Source: an uncultured Eubacteriales bacterium (GTDB lineage Bacteria > Bacillota > Clostridia > Christensenellales > Borkfalkiaceae). Taken from it: a DNA stretch of 64,000 nucleotides. The stretch spans positions 1-64,000 of the forward strand of contig CAJLKN010000007.1 in assembly GCA_905207235.1 (NCBI GenBank), in the 5' to 3' direction. The translations under genes and the position numbers were made by a program. This document shows positions 8,081 to 18,200 of this stretch, piece by piece (the stretch's first letter is position 1; the number at the start of each line of letters is the position of its first letter). The notes beneath the pieces were generated by a model. It made no database searches, was not told the DNA's origin, and saw only the letters and a list, made by a program, of their open reading frames with translations.

Positions 8081-11014
8081 TTAATTTGTTTTGCTTCTTT
8101 CAATTTCCAGCACTTCGGGTTTTTTGCCCGTGGAAGAGGGAAGAAGTATCTGCATAAGTTTTATCAGACTGTTCGAAAGCGGGAACGCCGCCTCGATCAC
8201 TACCGCGATAATGAGCAGTTTCGTGTAATCCCAATGCAGGCTCGACCAGTTGGTGTACAGCAAGTCCGCAAGGGCGGGAACGCAAAGCGCAATGGCTGTA
8301 ACGGCAATCATTACGGCGAACAGCACCAGCCTGTATCCGTTGAATGGCTGGCACACTCGGTACAGCATTACAAGTCCGGAGAAGGTGAGCGCCATCATGC
8401 ACATGGGCACATAGTATGCCGCGTAAGCAGCCTGGTTGAACGCGTACACTATGTACATCGCCATTACGCAACAAATCATAAGAAGCGCACCGGGAATACT
8501 TCGGCTCATGACGTGGGTTATGAACTTGCCTTGCACGCGCTCCTTGTTGGGCTGGAGCGAGAGCATGAACGAGGGGAAACCGATGACGCAGACTTCGAGA
8601 AGAAGCATGTTGCTCGGCATAAACAGGTAGGGCTGTTGAAGTATTACCATGCATATAACTGCGAGAATGGCTGTAAACAGCGTCTTCATGAGGTAGAGCG
8701 AGGATGAGTTTTTGATGTTATTGATAACTCTTCGCCCCTCGCCCACGACCTTGGGCATGGAGGCAAAGTTGTTGTCCATCAGCACGAGGTGGCTTACGTT
8801 TCTCGCCGCTTCGCTGCCCGAAGCAACCGAAATCGCGCAGTCGGCTTCCTTCAAAGCAAGAATGTCATTTACGCCGTCGCCCGTCATTGCAACCGTGTTG
8901 CCTTCGCTCTTTATCGAGCGCACCAGCACGGCTTTCTGTTCGGGCGTAACTCTGCCGAAAACGGTGTATTTGTTTGCAATGCTCTCAACTTCCTTGTCGT
9001 TGAGCCCTTCGAGCGAAATAAATTTATCTGCGTTTTCAATGCCAGCGCGCTTTGCAACTTCCGAAACGGTAACGGGGTTGTCGCCCGAAATTACCTTTAC
9101 GGCTACGTCGTTCTGCTTGAACCACTTTATCGTGTCAACGGCATCCTCGCGGATGTTGTCGGCTATCGAAATTATGGCTACGGGCTTTAAAAGCGCGGGC
9201 AGTTTGTCGCCGATTATGGGGGTGGAAGAGTGCGCAAGCACTATAACTCTCAGACCCATCTGGGCGTATTGTTTTACTATTCTGTCGACCTTTGCGGGCA
9301 TGGGTTTGAGCACAAATTCAGGCGCGCCCATGCAGAAAGTGCCGACGTCTTCAAATGTTACGGCAGAAAGTTTTCTCTTGGAGGAGAAGGGTATTTTGGT
9401 TATGGGCGAAAGTGCGTCGCTGTGCCCGAAGTGATTGTTCAGCGCAATCGAAGTCTGGTTGTTGTCGTCGAGCGAGGCGAGCATGCTGCCCATTATGTCG
9501 TTCAAAGAATATTCTCCGACGGTGTTTAGTATCACGCAGTCCGAAACTCTCATTCGTCCGTCGGTAATCGTTCCCGTCTTATCCAGGCACAGAACGTTTA
9601 CTCTCGCCAGCATTTCCAGCGAATACAAATCCTGCACGAGGGTGTTGTTCTTTGCAAGTCTCAACACGCCCACGGCGAGAGCCATAGAGGTGAGGAGCAT
9701 CATGCCCGAAGGTATCATGCCGATAACGACCGTGCACGTTCGCTGTATCGCGTAGTTTATCTCTTTGCTGAATATATAATCGTAAACGCTCTTTGCTGCA
9801 TTCTCGTCAAAGGGAGCGTTGTACGTTACAAAGAACATTCCTATCGCAATGGGGATAATCAGAACGGCAACCGCTTTGATTATCATCTTGGTCGAGTTCA
9901 TAAGTTCGGAGTTGGGTCTGCGGTATTTTTTTGCCTTTGCCGTCAGTTTTTCAAGGTAAGTTTCCCTGCCGACCTTTTCAACTCTGAATTTGCCGCTGCC
10001 CGAGGCTATAAAGCTGCCCGCATACAGCAAATCTCCGGGACCTTTTTTTATGGCGATCGATTCGCCCGTCAGAAGGCTTTCGTTGACTTCCACCTGACCT
10101 TCCGCAAGAATGCAGTCGGCGGGGACCTGATTGCCCAGTTCCAGAATTATAACGTCGTCTAGCACGATTTCTGAGGAGGGAATTTCAATGACTTCCCCGT
10201 CGCGCACCACCTTACACGTCGCCGAAGCCATAATAGAAAGTTTATCGATGGAAATTTTTGAGCGAATTTCCTGAATTATGCCTATTATTATGTTCGCCGA
10301 AGTGATGATTATAACGAGGTAATTGGTGATGCCCGTAGTGCCTGCAAGCAGAAGCGCGATAAACGCGCAAAGGCATAAAAGGTTGAAGAACGTGCATACG
10401 TTTCCTACAATTATGCTGGCGTACGACTTGGAATATTTCTTGTTTGTATCGTTGAAAAGAAATTGCGAAAATCTCTTTTCAACCTGCTGGGGCGTAAGAC
10501 CTTTTTCCACGTCGGGCGAAAATCTTTCCACCTTTGTGTTAATCTGTCTTTTGGGATGCCGCTTGAAATACTTTACAAGTTTTTCCTTGTTGAATTTTTC
10601 GCCTTCTTTGAATTTATATGATGTATCGCGCGCGGAACTTTTATTTGCAGAACTGTCTTCGCCCTCGGTATCCTCAAAGGCGTTTACTGTCTTTGTCCTT
10701 ACGGTTTCCTGCGAAGGAGGGGCGGACTGCGCCTTTTGCTCTGTCGGGGTTTCCGCCTCTGCGGGCTTTGCGGCGTTGTCTGCCGAAGCGCGCGGTTTTG
10801 CCGCCTGCCTTTTTTTCGTCGCAGGCGGAGGGGTAACGGCGTCTGCCGAAGCCGCCTCTTTCGTCGCAGGCGGGTTATCCGTCAATGCGGCAGCGTCGGC
10901 GGCGGCAGTTTCGCTTTCCGCCTTAGGGGCAGAAGTTTCTTCCGCGTCGCCTTCAGCCTGATTTTCGGGCTGTTGCTGCTGTATTTTGCTCGACTTGAAG
11001 TAAATTTTGCTCAT
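8081..11014 (-). CDS. Cation-transporting P-type ATPase, CtpE-like
   Basis: This 977-residue protein has all P-type ATPase signatures: 'LLTGES' of the actuator domain, the phosphorylated Asp478 in 'LDKTGTITDGRM', and 'TGDGVND' with Asp713 in the hinge. M4 reads 'GMIPSGMMLLTSMA', where CtpE-type ATPases have a similar 'PEG' or 'PSG' core. Mycobacterial CtpE imports calcium, so calcium or another divalent cation is the best guess. About ten membrane segments are seen. The first 150 or so residues are unusual: low complexity, rich in Ala, Glu, Pro, Thr and Gln, and probably a disordered cytoplasmic tail. An AAAGGA site precedes the ATG and a good promoter lies at 11069-11097. It is transcribed alone. 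Confidence 0.85.
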   Translation of the reverse strand: MSKIYFKSSKIQQQQPENQAEGDAEETSAPKAESETAAADAAALTDNPPATKEAASADAVTPPPATKKRQAAKPRASADNAAKPAEAETPTEQKAQSAPPSQETVRTKTVNAFEDTEGEDSSANKSSARDTSYKFKEGEKFNKEKLVKYFKRHPKRQINTKVERFSPDVEKGLTPQQVEKRFSQFLFNDTNKKYSKSYASIIVGNVCTFFNLLCLCAFIALLLAGTTGITNYLVIIITSANIIIGIIQEIRSKISIDKLSIMASATCKVVRDGEVIEIPSSEIVLDDVIILELGNQVPADCILAEGQVEVNESLLTGESIAIKKGPGDLLYAGSFIASGSGKFRVEKVGRETYLEKLTAKAKKYRRPNSELMNSTKMIIKAVAVLIIPIAIGMFFVTYNAPFDENAAKSVYDYIFSKEINYAIQRTCTVVIGMIPSGMMLLTSMALAVGVLRLAKNNTLVQDLYSLEMLARVNVLCLDKTGTITDGRMRVSDCVILNTVGEYSLNDIMGSMLASLDDNNQTSIALNNHFGHSDALSPITKIPFSSKRKLSAVTFEDVGTFCMGAPEFVLKPMPAKVDRIVKQYAQMGLRVIVLAHSSTPIIGDKLPALLKPVAIISIADNIREDAVDTIKWFKQNDVAVKVISGDNPVTVSEVAKRAGIENADKFISLEGLNDKEVESIANKYTVFGRVTPEQKAVLVRSIKSEGNTVAMTGDGVNDILALKEADCAISVASGSEAARNVSHLVLMDNNFASMPKVVGEGRRVINNIKNSSSLYLMKTLFTAILAVICMVILQQPYLFMPSNMLLLEVCVIGFPSFMLSLQPNKERVQGKFITHVMSRSIPGALLMICCVMAMYIVYAFNQAAYAAYYVPMCMMALTFSGLVMLYRVCQPFNGYRLVLFAVMIAVTAIALCVPALADLLYTNWSSLHWDYTKLLIIAVVIEAAFPLSNSLIKLMQILLPSSTGKKPEVLEIERSKTN

Positions 11015-11068
11015 TTCTTTTCCTTTATATCTCAGATAGATTTTAAGGTTAAAAACTACTTTATAATA

Positions 11069-11097
11069 AGTATATCATAACTGTGCCATTTTTTCAA
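11069..11097 (-). promoter_or_regulatory. Promoter of the P-type ATPase gene
   Basis: On the minus strand TTGAAA (11097-11092) and TATACT (11074-11069) are 17 bases apart. The predicted transcript starts near 11062. Confidence 0.7.
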
Positions 11098-11117
11098 TTA
11101 AATATTTGCTTTTTCAT

Positions 11118-11146
11118 TTGCAATAAATGTTTTTTTGGCGTATAAT
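11118..11146 (+). promoter_or_regulatory. Promoter of serS
   Basis: TTGCAA (11118-11123) and TATAAT (11141-11146) have a 17-base spacer. The predicted start near 11153 rules out translation starts further upstream than that and supports the ATG at 11187. Confidence 0.75.
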
Positions 11147-11186
11147 GTTTTCAGGTTTACAAATAAAAGGCAAACGTGGTAATTTT

Positions 11187-12479
11187 ATGATAGACATCAA
11201 TCTTTTAAGGACAAATCCCGAGCTTGTAAGAGAGAACATAAAAAAGAAGTTTCAGGACAAAAAACTGCCCCTCGTGGACGAAATTCTCGCCCTTGACGAG
11301 CGCCGCCGCACCCTTCAGCAGGAGGGCGACACCCGCCGCGCAGAGCGCAATGCTTACGCAAAGCAGATAGGCGCACTTATGCGCGAAGGCAAAAAGGAAG
11401 AGGGCGAAAAGGTCAAGGAGCTTTCAAAACAGAATAACGAGCGCATAGCGCAGATAGAGGCGGAAACCGCCGAAACGGAAGCCGAGCTCAAAAAGCGCAT
11501 GATGGCAATTCCCAATATAATAGCCGACGACGTTCCCATCGGCAAGGACGACAGCTGCAACGTGCAGTGGAATACCTATCTCGAAGCAAAGGAAAAGCCC
11601 TTTGAAGTGCCCTATCACCTCGATATACTTGAAAGACTGGGCGGCATAGACCTCGACTCCGCTCGCCGCACGAGCGGCAACGGCTTTTACTATCTCCTCG
11701 GCGACGTAGCCCGCCTTCACTCGGCGGTGCTCACTTATGCAAGAGACTTCATGATAGATAAAGGCTTCACATACTGCATACCTCCTTTCATGATAAGGAG
11801 CGACGTCGTTTCGGGCGTCATGTCCTTTGAGGAAATGGACGGCATGATGTACAAGATAGAGGGCGAAGACCTGTACCTCATCGGCACGAGCGAACATTCC
11901 ATGATAGGACGCTTCATGAACACCGTAATTCCCGAAAGCGACCTGCCTTTGACTTTAACGTCATATTCGCCCTGCTTCCGCAAAGAAAAGGGCGCTCACG
12001 GCATAGAAGAGCGCGGCATATACCGCATTCACCAGTTCGAAAAGCAGGAGATGATTGTCATCTGCAAGCCCGAAGAGAGCGACGCATGGTACGAAAAACT
12101 GTGGTCTTATACGGTAGAACTCTTCGTCTCCATGGGCATACCCGTGCGCACGCTGGTTTGCTGCTCGGGCGACCTCGCCGACCTCAAATACCGCAGTCTC
12201 GACGTAGAGGCGTGGAGCCCCCGCCGCAAGGGTTATTTCGAAGTGGGCAGCTGTTCCAACCTCACCGACGCACAGGCGAGAAGGCTGGGCATAAAGTACA
12301 AGGATGCCGCAACGGGCAAGAATGTATTTGCCCATACCCTCAACAATACGGTAGTCGCTCCCCCCAGAATGCTCATAGCCTTCCTTGAAAACCATTTGCA
12401 GGAGGACGGTTCGGTATTTATTCCCGAAGTCCTCAGAAAGTATATGGGCGGCAAGGACAAAATTCTTCCCAAAAAATAA
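11187..12479 (+). CDS. serS: Seryl-tRNA synthetase
   Basis: This 430-residue class II synthetase charges tRNA-Ser. The N-terminal arm of about 100 residues is a long antiparallel coiled coil that holds the variable arm of the tRNA. The catalytic core follows, with motif 2 'FRKEKGAHG' and motif 3 with 'NNTVVAPPRMLIAFLEN'. The sequence 'EVGSCSNLTDAQARR' marks the serine pocket region. A longer frame opens at 11127, but that lies before the predicted transcription start; the family consensus N terminus 'MIDINLLR' begins at 11187. There is no strong Shine-Dalgarno, only AAAAGG about 17 bases upstream. It is transcribed alone and closed by the hairpin at 12501. Confidence 0.95.
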   Translation: MIDINLLRTNPELVRENIKKKFQDKKLPLVDEILALDERRRTLQQEGDTRRAERNAYAKQIGALMREGKKEEGEKVKELSKQNNERIAQIEAETAETEAELKKRMMAIPNIIADDVPIGKDDSCNVQWNTYLEAKEKPFEVPYHLDILERLGGIDLDSARRTSGNGFYYLLGDVARLHSAVLTYARDFMIDKGFTYCIPPFMIRSDVVSGVMSFEEMDGMMYKIEGEDLYLIGTSEHSMIGRFMNTVIPESDLPLTLTSYSPCFRKEKGAHGIEERGIYRIHQFEKQEMIVICKPEESDAWYEKLWSYTVELFVSMGIPVRTLVCCSGDLADLKYRSLDVEAWSPRRKGYFEVGSCSNLTDAQARRLGIKYKDAATGKNVFAHTLNNTVVAPPRMLIAFLENHLQEDGSVFIPEVLRKYMGGKDKILPKK

Positions 12480-12500
12480 TTTTAATTTATAAGTTTTGTC

Positions 12501-12536
12501 AGCCGCCGCGCGTCGGATACGCGCGGCGGCTCTTTT
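12501..12536 (+). terminator. Terminator after serS
   Basis: Arms 12501-12513 and 12519-12531 form a perfect 13-pair stem with a five-base loop. The T-run is short (four T after one C). Confidence 0.7.
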
Positions 12537-12568
12537 AATGCGTAATTGCAAATTGCTCCGCGCAAAGG

Positions 12569-12597
12569 TTGCTAAAATACGCGGCTTCTGTTATAAT
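12569..12597 (+). promoter_or_regulatory. Promoter directly abutting the exonuclease start
   Basis: TTGCTA (12569-12574) and TATAAT (12592-12597) are 17 bases apart. The expected transcription start, about seven bases after the -10 box, falls at 12604-12605, the A of the ATG, so the mRNA is predicted to be leaderless. Confidence 0.7.
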
Positions 12598-12604
12598 TTA
12601 TTAT

Positions 12605-13558
12605 ATGAATTTAGTCTTTTTCGATATCGAATGCGCAAGCGTGCACAAAACCATCGCGAAGATATGCGCGTTCGGTTACGTCCTGTGCGACGAACAATTC
12701 AATATAATCGAAAAGCGCGACATTCTCATCAACCCCAAGGGCGGATTTCACCTTACCGACAGGCGCGGAGAACACGGACTTGAACTGCCGTACGACTACG
12801 GCGAGTTCAAAAAACAGCCGCCGTTCCCTGCGGCATATCCCTTCATAAAGGAGCTTTTGGAGGATAAAAACAACCTCGTTTTCGGGCACGCCATATTGAA
12901 CGACGTAAAGTACCTCGATCTCGAAACGGGCAGGTTCAGATTGCCCTCGTTCAATTTCGAATTCTGCGACAGCCAGATAATGTACATGACGGCGGTAAAC
13001 GATTTTTCCCGCCAGTTCGGTCTGGAATACATAACCGCCGACCTCAACGTCAATTTCACGCCCCACCGCGCGGCGGACGACGCGTACGCTACCATGAAAA
13101 TAGTGGAGGAGCTTTGCCGCAGAAACAATACCGACGTGTTCGGGCTGGAAAAGGCGCTCGGCGCGCGCCGCGGAAAAATCTGCGACCACAAAGTTACAAA
13201 ACCCACTTCGCGCGCGTTTGAATTGTACGAAAAGGAGCGCACCGAAGCGAGGGAAAGGCGCAGCCGCAACCGCACGGAATTTTACATTTATCTGAGCCGT
13301 CGGCGCAGAAAGAAGAGCGGACCGCTTTTGGGCGAAGTTTTCACTTTTTCGCGAATGATAGAGGATGATATAGAAATTTCCAAGGACCTCGTCGGCAGGA
13401 TTTACGAGCTCGGCGGCATCTATTCGCAAAAGCTCGACGACTGCACGGTTTATGTGTGCGAAGATGACGACGATACCGTGCGCACAAAGAATGCAAGGCA
13501 GCTGCGCGATATGAAAATTATTAATCTTTCGCAGCTTAAAAGTATGCTCTATGATTGA
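12605..13558 (+). CDS. DEDDh-type 3'-5' exonuclease
   Basis: This 317-residue protein begins with a DnaQ/RNase T fold: 'FFDIE' (Asp and Glu of motif I, residues 5 and 7), 'HAILNDVKYL' (motif II Asp near 100) and 'HRAADDA' (His and Asp of motif III, near 159-163). The four acidic residues plus His define the DEDDh class, which removes nucleotides from 3' ends of DNA or RNA. The last 130 residues are basic at first and are not recognised. A frame opens at 12569, inside the promoter, and is excluded. The true ATG at 12605 sits seven bases after a perfect -10 box and has no Shine-Dalgarno. The 3' end overlaps the next gene by eight bases. Confidence 0.8.
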   Translation: MNLVFFDIECASVHKTIAKICAFGYVLCDEQFNIIEKRDILINPKGGFHLTDRRGEHGLELPYDYGEFKKQPPFPAAYPFIKELLEDKNNLVFGHAILNDVKYLDLETGRFRLPSFNFEFCDSQIMYMTAVNDFSRQFGLEYITADLNVNFTPHRAADDAYATMKIVEELCRRNNTDVFGLEKALGARRGKICDHKVTKPTSRAFELYEKERTEARERRSRNRTEFYIYLSRRRRKKSGPLLGEVFTFSRMIEDDIEISKDLVGRIYELGGIYSQKLDDCTVYVCEDDDDTVRTKNARQLRDMKIINLSQLKSMLYD

Positions 13559-14825
13559 TTTGCCCGAAAAATTTGTTTCGCGCATGCGCGATCAGCTCGG
13601 CGGCGAGGCGGAGCAGTTTTTAGCTTCTTACGCCCAACCGCCCTATAAAGGCGTGCGCGTCAATACGCTTAAAATAAGTCCGCAGGATTTTTTGAACCTC
13701 GGACTTTTTGAAACTCAGCCCGTCCCGTGGGAGAGCAACGGTTTTTACGTAGATGACGAAAAACCGGGCAAAAACGTCTTTCACGCGGCGGGGCTTTACT
13801 ATGTCCAGGAGCCTTCCGCAATGTGCGTGGCGCCCCTTCTCGGCGTAAAGCCCGGCGAGCGCGTGCTCGATTTATGTTCCGCCCCCGGCGGCAAGGGAAC
13901 GCAGATGGCGCAGGCAATGCGCGGCGAGGGCATAATATTCCTCAACGAAATCAATTTTTCGCGCGCTAAAATACTTTCGCGCAACGTCGAAAGGCTGGGC
14001 ATAACAAATGCCGTCGTAACCTGCGCCGAGCCGCAGAAACTTGCACGCATTTTTGAAAACTATTTCGATAAAATTCTCGTTGACGCGCCTTGCTCGGGAG
14101 AGGGCATGTTCAGAAAACAGCCCGAGGCGGTGGAAGAGTGGAGCGAACAGAACGTTCATTCCTGCGCCGAAAGGCAGTCAAAAATTCTGGAAAGCGCGGC
14201 AAAAATGCTCGCCGCCGACGGCAGCATGGTATATTCAACCTGCACATTTTCCGAGGAGGAGGATGAAGAGCGCGTCCGCACGTTTTTGTCTTCCCATTGT
14301 GATTTCAGCCTTGTTGAAGAGCGCAGAATTTTCCCTCACAGGCAAAAGGGCGAAGGGCACTACGCCGCGCTTATGAAAAAGAGCGGCGGCGAAAGGAGCG
14401 ATATAAAACTTCTCCGACCGACGGCAGATAAAAAGATGCTCGCGCCCGCGCTCGATTTTTTAAAAAAGACGGTCAGAACTGATTTTAAAAATATTCATTC
14501 GGTGGGCGGCACTCTGTACAGCCTGCCCGACGAAATGCCCGATATCCCCGTTCAGACGCTTCGCGCGGGCATTTGCCTCGGCACTGTTACGGGCGGCAGG
14601 TTCGAGCCCGACCACGCGCTCGCCATGTGCCTCACGCCCGATAGTGCGCAGTGCGTAGAGGTCGACGAGGTTACAGCTTTAAAATACCTTGCGGGTGAAA
14701 CTTTCGCCTGCGCCGAAGAGCTTTCGGGCTGGAAAGTCGTAACGCACAAAGGCTTTCCGCTCGGCTGGTGCAAATGCGTAAACGGTACGGCTAAAAACCA
14801 CCTGCCGAAGGGCATAAGAATTTAG
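13551..14825 (+). CDS. rsmF: RsmF/NSUN-type rRNA cytosine-C5 methyltransferase
   Basis: This 424-residue protein belongs to the NOL1/NOP2/Sun family. The S-adenosylmethionine site is 'DLCSAPGGKG' (near residue 106). The two catalytic cysteines are in 'DAPCSGEGMF' (near 180) and 'YSTCTFSEEE' (near 228). The C-terminal 150 residues end in 'HKGFPLGWCK', typical of the RsmF/YebU RNA-binding extension. Such enzymes make 5-methylcytosine in 16S rRNA; the exact position cannot be told from sequence. The ATG overlaps the exonuclease end by eight bases, so it depends on the upstream leaderless message. A terminator follows at 14874. Confidence 0.88.
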   Translation: MIDLPEKFVSRMRDQLGGEAEQFLASYAQPPYKGVRVNTLKISPQDFLNLGLFETQPVPWESNGFYVDDEKPGKNVFHAAGLYYVQEPSAMCVAPLLGVKPGERVLDLCSAPGGKGTQMAQAMRGEGIIFLNEINFSRAKILSRNVERLGITNAVVTCAEPQKLARIFENYFDKILVDAPCSGEGMFRKQPEAVEEWSEQNVHSCAERQSKILESAAKMLAADGSMVYSTCTFSEEEDEERVRTFLSSHCDFSLVEERRIFPHRQKGEGHYAALMKKSGGERSDIKLLRPTADKKMLAPALDFLKKTVRTDFKNIHSVGGTLYSLPDEMPDIPVQTLRAGICLGTVTGGRFEPDHALAMCLTPDSAQCVEVDEVTALKYLAGETFACAEELSGWKVVTHKGFPLGWCKCVNGTAKNHLPKGIRI

Positions 14826-14873
14826 TTTATATTTTTTAATATCATTTAGAATTTCAGGTAAAAATTTTTATAA

Positions 14874-14918
14874 AAGCTGCGCGCCGCTCAGATTTGAGCG
14901 GCGTGCGGCTTTTAATTT
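14874..14918 (+). terminator. Terminator after the RsmF gene
   Basis: A long hairpin (arms about 14874-14890 and 14895-14911, two mismatches or wobbles) is followed by TTTTAATTTT. Confidence 0.7.
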
Positions 14919-15161
14919 TATCGCATTTTACATTAAACTTTATAGTTAAATTTCTTTGCAGTCAATTTTTCGTTGCGCACAGATAATAAATAAACTTTCA
15001 CATCAGCATAAATTTATTGTGCCCATTTAAAAAATAATTTACCGCTCAACTGCGCGACAAATTTCGGCGCGCAAATCTATCGGTACAAAAATCAATCAGT
15101 AGCCATCAAAAGAGTGGGGGGATTGTCTTAAAAAGTATATGGGAATGCATTAAACTCAAAT
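14919..15161. other. Intergenic region without a visible gene
   Basis: The stretch between the two terminators is A+T-rich with no open frame that has a ribosome binding site. A GTGGGGGGATTG block near 15114 looks purine-rich but leads only to a five-codon frame. Confidence 0.4.
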
Positions 15162-15194
15162 AAAAAAGCGGGAAAATCAATTCCCGCTTTTTTT
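15162..15194. terminator. Bidirectional terminator
   Basis: Arms 15162-15174 and 15181-15194 pair perfectly with A-run and T-run flanks, so it can stop transcripts on both strands. It serves the surface-protein gene on the minus strand. Confidence 0.8.
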
Positions 15195-15220
15195 GCTCTG
15201 ATATTTACTGATTTTAATTA

Positions 15221-18200
15221 TCAGTTATTTTTATCGTCGGGTTCGTCGCCCGTGCTTTCGGAGCTTTCTTCGCTCGTCTGCGTAGCTTGAGTTTCGCCCT
15301 GTTCGGTCTGACTGCTCTGTTCAGCTTCGCTTGCGCCCTGTTCTGCGCCTTCGGTGTTCTGAACTTCGCCTTCAGCTTCGTCGGGGAGACGGGTTTCGCC
15401 GTGCTCTTTGACGTAAGACCTTACATAACGTCTGTTCTTGTTGAAGTTGAATGTGTTCTTGCCTGCGGTTTTCTTCATCTTTCTCTTTCTGAGAAGGTCT
15501 CTCGCAACAAGAGCGCCTATTGCAACAAGAATTGCGATTACGAGGACTATGGACGATACGAGCAGCCATACGTTGGTTGCGTCGGGGTCTGTCGCAGTCG
15601 TTTCTTCCTCTTCGACGTCGCTCGTAGAAGTTATGGATATATCCTTGTCCGTCGTCGAATAGTCGATGAACATATTCATTGCAGGCGAGCCTGCCGAAAT
15701 GTCCTCAACCTTGAGCACTGCAAGGCTCTCGGTGTAGTCGCCGTAAACGTAGTTGTAACCTCTCTGATCTTCGTCGGCAGTGTTTTCATTGAAAGGAACG
15801 AACGACTGCGAATCATAGAGAGTGTAGGTGTAGTACTGGGCGAAATAGTTGTAAGAATTTACGCTTACGCCCTTTTCCGCTGCGAGAGCTTCATAGTAAG
15901 CAATATTCTCTTCGTTGGAGTTAAATTGAATATTTCCGTCCGCAGCAATGAGTGCCGTCCTGTAATCTTTTATAATTTGGTCGGAATAGTGCGAAATGAG
16001 CGAAGCATATGTCTCTTCGTCTATTGTGACGGCGCTGTGGTCGAACAATACATAGCTTCCGTCAACTACGCCGTCGGCTGCGAGTTTTTCATCTCTCGAA
16101 CCGCTCCATACTTCAAGTCTGTAAGGAACGGTATCGCTGCCCGTGTGAACGAAGAAGTTAACCGTAATCCACTTGTCCGCAAGTTCGGGATTTGCAATCG
16201 CGTCTATCGTGAACGAATAAGGCGACTGCTGAGCGGCGGAGGAGGTGTATCTGGGCTGTGCGACGGTGAGGTCAAAGCCCTTTACCGAAAGCGAAGTATC
16301 TACTGCATTGTTTACGAAATAGTTGTAAACTCTGTCGTTGCCGAGACCCGAAACATAGCTGTAAACTCTCGTTCCGTCCTCGGTTACGAGGTAGTGGGGA
16401 GCGTAAGCGGTGCGGGCTGCGTCGGCGTAGTAAATCTTGTCAGCTTCGATATAATCGTAAGCCACGCTGTCGCCGTTCTCGTCGTAGTATGTCGCGCGCT
16501 CGTCGAAGTACTCGCGTTCGAGGTTGTAGATGTTTGCATACAGGTTGCCGTTTTCGTCCTCGTAAAGTCCGTCTGCGCGCAGGGTGTATGCGATGTTCTC
16601 GCGCTGCTGGGGTCTTGTTGCGTCCTCGTCGGGTTCGCCCTTGAGAACGTTTCCGTCGTTATCGTACCAGAAGGTATATTCGGGAGTTTCAAATCCGAGC
16701 GTCTGCTTTGTCTGCGTGTCAACTAGGTAAACGTTAGCATAAGCGCCAGCCGAAACTTTGACTTTTACGCTCACGGCGAGGTAGGTGTCTGCCGAAATGC
16801 TTGCTGCGCTGCCGTAGAAGCCGTAATTGTAGATGTCGGACTGTCCCGCAATTTCTCTTACCGTGTTGACGATGAGCAGAGGCTGTTGAGTGGAAGAGCC
16901 GATTTTATCGTCCCACGCAGCGCCTTCGCCGAAGAGCGCTTTGAGGGGGCTGCTTGCGTCAAGCCTTGAAAGGAGGTCTGCAAAGTAGGTCTTGTATTCT
17001 TCAAAATAATCTTTATTTATAAGACCTGCGTATGCGTTGTCGTTGAGTTTGTCGTACTCGGTGGGCTCGATTTCGGTATCCTTTACGGAAGCCGAGTTTC
17101 CGTTAATGCCGTTGTAGTTTGCGGGGCGCGCGGGAGACGTGTGAATATCGTTGCCGTTGCCGAATGTTGAGTCGAAGTTGGTTCCGTCGGTTTCGGATGT
17201 TTCGGTAATCTCTATCGAAGCTGCGCGCGTTTCGGTATCAGCATAGCCGAAAGCCGTTTCGCTTACCGTAACGCCCGAAAGGTTGCTGAGCGCAACCCAG
17301 CCGCCGCGGTAAGAGGAGGCGGTCGTGCCCTTTATCGTTGTATTGCCGAAGTTTACAACAATTTCAAACTGCTGGTCGCTTTCGGTCGTGTTGGACACGA
17401 GCACGAAGCACTGTGCCCAGCCGTTGTAAACGTCTTCCGTGTCGTTGATAGTGGTGGGGTCAACCGTAGTGGAATCGACGGTGAAGTTTGCCGAATTGCT
17501 GTCCTTGCCGTGCTGTCTTACCTCTACGGTTGCGGCGGTGCTTCCGCCCATGTCGTTGGTCTTTATCCAGAAGGAAATTATCTTGTATTCGCCGTTGCCC
17601 ACGGTGAAGAATGCATCGTTCTCGTCGAAAATTACGCTCTCGTAAGCTGCACCCTTGGAGCTGAGCATAAGCAGAGTGCTTGCGCCTTCTGCCGCCGCGC
17701 CGGGAAGGTCTGCCGCCGTGCGGAGGGCTTCGTCAATTCTCGTCTGATATTTACCGCCGATATTGCTCGACCACGATGATGAGGAAGTTACGGTGAGGTT
17801 TGCAAGAACGTCCTCGCCGAGGTCTATCGAAGTCATAGCCGAAGGCAGATATACGTCCGAGGGATAGGTGCCCGAAGAAAGGTTGCCCGAGTAAGTTATG
17901 TCGGAGTAATTTTTACTGCTTATATAATTGTCGTCGTCGATTGTGAGACCTGCCGTCAGGTTGCCCGTGCCGAAGGTTACGGGGTTGTCATACGCTTCGG
18001 AAGCGAGGTTGATGTAGAACTGCTGTCTGCCGCTGAAGTGATCTATCGTCTGCGAGGAGGAAGAGGACTGGTTGAAAATTTCCTTGTCAACGCGGAAAAT
18101 CTTGTCCTCGGCTTCGCTCGAAAGGTTGCAGGTCGTTCCGTTTACCTGATTGTCGAATGTCGTTTCGCCGCCTGCGGCTTCAACCATTTCGTTGTAATCG

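Noticed and set aside
12611..13585. 324-codon open frame on the minus strand opposite the exonuclease gene
   Set aside because: It is the antisense frame of a gene with clear DEDDh motifs, lacks a ribosome site and has no recognisable motif. Many other long antisense frames in this G+C-balanced, codon-biased DNA have the same cause.
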